A stretch of DNA of 46,594 nucleotides from an uncultured Alphaproteobacteria bacterium. Lineage in GTDB: Bacteria > Pseudomonadota > Alphaproteobacteria > Methylaequorales > Methylaequoraceae. Within the stretch, counting starts at the first letter, position 1. Each line of letters begins with the position of its first letter. The notes under the pieces are model-generated. The model was given only the letters and a program-made list of their open reading frames with translations. It did not search any database and was not told the origin of the DNA. Made by a program: the position numbers and the translations under genes. The DNA lies in the NCBI GenBank assembly GCA_902526175.1, contig CABZJY010000011.1:1-46594 (forward strand), in the 5' to 3' direction. This document shows, piece after piece, positions 44,063-46,594 of this stretch.

Positions 44063-46594
44063 CGTAACACCTTTTACATATTGCTCCAATCAAGTTTTTC
44101 TTATTAAATAGCTTCCAACATCTATCACACTTCTCGCCATCAAATTTATCAACTTTGATATAAATTTTAGAATTTTTTTCATTTATTAAATTTATAAATT
44201 TTTTATCCTTCTGTTTTACAATCTCAACAGATGACGATATTAGGACTTCTTCGAGATTAATTTTTTTCAAAACAAACCTATACTTTTCCTCTTCCGCACA
44301 TATTGAAACCTTTGCCTCAAGGCTTGATTTTATTATTTTATCCTCTCTCATCTTTTCAATACAGTGACTTACAGTGTGCCTTATGTCATTAATTATTTTC
44401 CAATTATTTTCTAATTTTAAATCATTCCACAACTGATGTGGTTCAAAAAAACTCATCAGATGGCAACTTATTGTGTCTTCTTGGATTATTTCTTTTCTCC
44501 AACATTGCCATGCTTCTTCGGTAGTAAATGGTAACAACGGGGAAAGCCAGCTAACTAAATTGTAGAAAACATCTACAAGAACTGTCCTGACAGCTTTTCT
44601 TGATGATGAATCTTTTGATTCACAATACAGGCAATCTTTTCTTATATCAAAAAAAATTGTTGATAGGTCTTGGTTACAAAAATTTGAAATTTCTTTTAGT
44701 GCTTGATGAAAATTGTAATTTTTGTAACTTGAAATTATTTTCTTATTTAATGTGTAAAGCCTATGCCTGATAAATCTTTCTAATTCAGGTAATTCATTAT
44801 GTTCAACTCTTTCACTTGAATCCCAATCTTTTAAATTACCTATAATAAATCTTAAGGAGTTTCTTATTTTTCTATAATTCTCTGATTGTCTATCTAAACT
44901 CTCATAACTTATTTTTAAGTCTTCATTGTAATTACTGCTTGCAACCCATAATCGTAATATATCTGCTCCATATTTTTTAATAATGTCCTGAGGAGAGATT
45001 ACATTGCCAAGTGATTTAGACATTTTTTTCCCGTTCTCATCAAGAACGAATCCATGCGTTAAAACACTTTTAAAGGGACTTTGATCATAAATTGCACATG
45101 ATTCTAATAATGATGATTGGAACCATCCTCTATGCTGGTCAGATCCTTCAAGGTATAAATCAGATTTTTGATTTAAACCCTTATTTTTGAGTACGAAAAC
45201 ATGACTACTACCTGAATCAAACCAAACATCAAGGATATCTGTAACTTTTTCATATTGTTCTGAATCAAACTCGCTACCCAAAAAATTTTCTTTTGGTTCT
45301 GAGAACCAAGCATCCGCTCCTTTTTCTCTAATTATAGATATTATTCTGGAATTAAGATTTTTATTAATTAAAGGCTCAAATGTTTTTTTATCTATGAATA
45401 TTGTTATTGGAACACCCCATGATCTCTGCCTGGAAACACACCAATCTGGCCTATCCAAAACCATGGAACGAATTCTGTTTTTACTTGAAGATGGTATCCA
45501 ATTTACTTTTTCAATTTCCTTTAATGCTTTTTTTCTCAGCTCCTCCTTATCCATAGAAATAAACCACTGTGAAGTAGTTCTAAAAATTAATGGTGCTTTT
45601 GATCGCCATGAATGAGGATAGCTGTGCAAAAAATCATTAACGCAAATTAAATTATTACTTTCTTCAAGTTTCTCAATAATAGGTTTATCAGCTTTAAACA
45701 CATGAATTCCTGAAAACTCTGGAACGGTTTTTTCAAATATTCCGTTATACATTACAGTTTTAGGAATACTCAAATTATTTTTTTGACCAATTTCAAAATC
45801 TTCTATTCCATGCCCTGGTGCAATATGGACGAACCCTGTTCCAGTATCATCCGTGACGTGAAAACCCTCAATTAAAGGAATTGTATGGTCATATCCTAGC
45901 CCTGCTAAAGGATGAGAACATAAAATTTTTTTTAATTCAGAGCCTGAAATTTTGTCTTCTATTTTATAATTCTTGATTTTATTTTGATCAGAGAAATTCT
46001 TAAAAAGTTTCTTTGAAAATATCAGGCTGTCTCCTTTATTTAATTTGAAATTAGGGTAGTCCTGCATGAAAGTAATTATTTGGTATTCTATTGAATTAGA
46101 GTAAGCTATTGCAACATTCCCAGGAAGAGTCCAAGGTGTAGTCGTCCAAATAACAACTGAACAATTTTGTAATCTCGAATTTTCATTTTTCTTTATTGGA
46201 AATTTTACAAAAATTGATTTTGAGTTCTTCTCTAAGTACTCTATTTCAGCTTCTGCAAGTGCAGTTTTTTCAACAACTGACCACATTACTGGTTTTTTTC
46301 CTAAATATAATATACCTTTTTCAAGAAATTTAAGTAATTCTGAAACAATTGTTGCCTCAGCATCATGATGCATGGTTGTGTATTTGTTTTTCCAATCGTA
46401 ATCAAGTCCTAATCTGATAAACTCCTCACATTGTATATCAATCCATTTTTTAGCAAAATTTCTGCATTCTTCTCTAAAACTTATTACATCAATATCTTCC
46501 TTTGATTTTTTTTTTTTTCTATAATTTTCCTCTACCTCCCATTCAATAGGTAATCCATGACAATCCCATCCTGGAACAAAGTTTACATTAAATC
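44043..46594 (-). CDS. ileS: Isoleucyl-tRNA synthetase (5' end beyond window)
   Basis: Charges tRNA-Ile. The minus strand is open from the right edge to the stop at 44043, 850 codons. Seen: VPGWDCHGLPIEW downstream of the missing HIGH region, the editing domain with WTTTPWTLPGN, GSDQHRGWFQSSL, the KMSKS loop (GKKMSKSLGN) and the C-terminal zinc finger CDRCW...CKRC. An ATG at 46373 is internal, not the start: 73 more codons with clear IleRS homology lie upstream. A 13-base A-run (T-run 46506-46518) encodes lysines in frame. ileS-lspA adjacency is widespread. Confidence 0.98.
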   Translation of the reverse strand, partial: FNVNFVPGWDCHGLPIEWEVEENYRKKKKSKEDIDVISFREECRNFAKKWIDIQCEEFIRLGLDYDWKNKYTTMHHDAEATIVSELLKFLEKGILYLGKKPVMWSVVEKTALAEAEIEYLEKNSKSIFVKFPIKKNENSRLQNCSVVIWTTTPWTLPGNVAIAYSNSIEYQIITFMQDYPNFKLNKGDSLIFSKKLFKNFSDQNKIKNYKIEDKISGSELKKILCSHPLAGLGYDHTIPLIEGFHVTDDTGTGFVHIAPGHGIEDFEIGQKNNLSIPKTVMYNGIFEKTVPEFSGIHVFKADKPIIEKLEESNNLICVNDFLHSYPHSWRSKAPLIFRTTSQWFISMDKEELRKKALKEIEKVNWIPSSSKNRIRSMVLDRPDWCVSRQRSWGVPITIFIDKKTFEPLINKNLNSRIISIIREKGADAWFSEPKENFLGSEFDSEQYEKVTDILDVWFDSGSSHVFVLKNKGLNQKSDLYLEGSDQHRGWFQSSLLESCAIYDQSPFKSVLTHGFVLDENGKKMSKSLGNVISPQDIIKKYGADILRLWVASSNYNEDLKISYESLDRQSENYRKIRNSLRFIIGNLKDWDSSERVEHNELPELERFIRHRLYTLNKKIISSYKNYNFHQALKEISNFCNQDLSTIFFDIRKDCLYCESKDSSSRKAVRTVLVDVFYNLVSWLSPLLPFTTEEAWQCWRKEIIQEDTISCHLMSFFEPHQLWNDLKLENNWKIINDIRHTVSHCIEKMREDKIIKSSLEAKVSICAEEEKYRFVLKKINLEEVLISSSVEIVKQKDKKFINLINEKNSKIYIKVDKFDGEKCDRCWKLFNKKNLIGAICKRCYDAHSKG

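Noticed and set aside
46371-46373. ATG as the start of ileS
   Set aside because: 73 codons upstream are open and encode conserved IleRS sequence (PGWDCHGLPIE), so the gene continues beyond the window.
1-46594. Search for tRNA, rRNA, riboswitch, CRISPR, insertion sequences, phage or defence genes
   Set aside because: All gaps are 137 bp or shorter and none shows tRNA-like arms, direct repeats, terminal inverted repeats or transposase motifs.

Overview
This window is a gene-dense, very A+T-rich stretch of chromosome from what looks like a free-living, aerobic, genome-streamlined marine alphaproteobacterium. The class is supported by gene order as well as by protein families. The mutY/dciA(DUF721)/dsbA/smc head, an ATP synthase F0 operon (atpI-B-E-F'-F) separated from F1, the coxB-coxA-ctaB-coxF-ctaG-coxC-surf1 operon, the divergent rsmE-gshA/ubiA pair, and the DUF4170, pmbA and lipid A genes are all alphaproteobacterial habits. 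Lysine/asparagine/isoleucine-rich proteins, A and T homopolymers up to 13 long, overlapping genes and a longest gap of only 137 bp fit groups such as SAR11-like, HIMB59-like or AEGEAN-169-like lineages. The sequence alone does not let me choose among these.

Layout. (1) 1-693, minus: start of mutY, running off the left edge. (2) 704-8831, plus, probably one transcription unit: dciA, dsbA-like, smc, atpI, atpB, atpE, atpF', atpF, thrB, rnhA. (3) 8826-11275, minus: a dsbD/scsB-like thiol reductase and a 1-Cys peroxiredoxin. (4) 11324-11887, plus: yqgE. (5) 18803-11892, minus: aa3-type cytochrome c oxidase operon coxB, coxA, ctaB, coxF (30 aa), ctaG, coxC, surf1, ending with thrC. (6) 18941-20341, plus: tldD. 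(7) 22705-20338, minus: rsmE, gshA, chorismate mutase. (8) 22732-23610, plus: ubiA, with a DUF4170 gene on the minus strand converging on it. (9) 23858-30673, plus: pmbA (tldE), an inositol-monophosphatase-family gene, msbA, DUF374, waaA, lpxK. (10) 32787-30648, minus: xseA and an M23 peptidase. (11) 32839-34107, plus: purD; 34564-34109, minus: tadA. (12) 34643-36640, plus: a C26 amidotransferase, rluB/rsuA-like and rsmD. (13) right edge to 36642, minus: ileS (5' end beyond the window), lspA, two lipoproteins, two M16 proteins, pgi, mutL.

How they work together. The window covers oxidative phosphorylation (F0 plus complex IV with heme O synthase, Cox11 and Surf1, and ubiquinone via UbiA), envelope building (Kdo transfer, lipid A 4'-kinase, MsbA flipping, lipoprotein signal peptidase, two lipoproteins, M23 and M16 peptidases), thiol redox (DsbA-like, DsbD-like, peroxiredoxin, GshA), DNA maintenance (MutY, MutL, SMC, DciA, ExoVII, RNase HI), and translation/RNA modification (IleRS, TadA, RsmE, RsmD, RluB). 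No tRNA or rRNA gene, mobile element, CRISPR array, phage gene or defence island was seen. This is core genome.

I did not find a convincing undescribed system. The best leads are regulatory: several operon heads have a sigma70-like -10 box 5-7 nt before the ATG with no Shine-Dalgarno, predicting leaderless mRNAs. A perfect inverted repeat also joins the overlapping 3' ends of tldD and the chorismate mutase gene, and two uncharacterised lipoproteins sit between lspA and the M16 pair.
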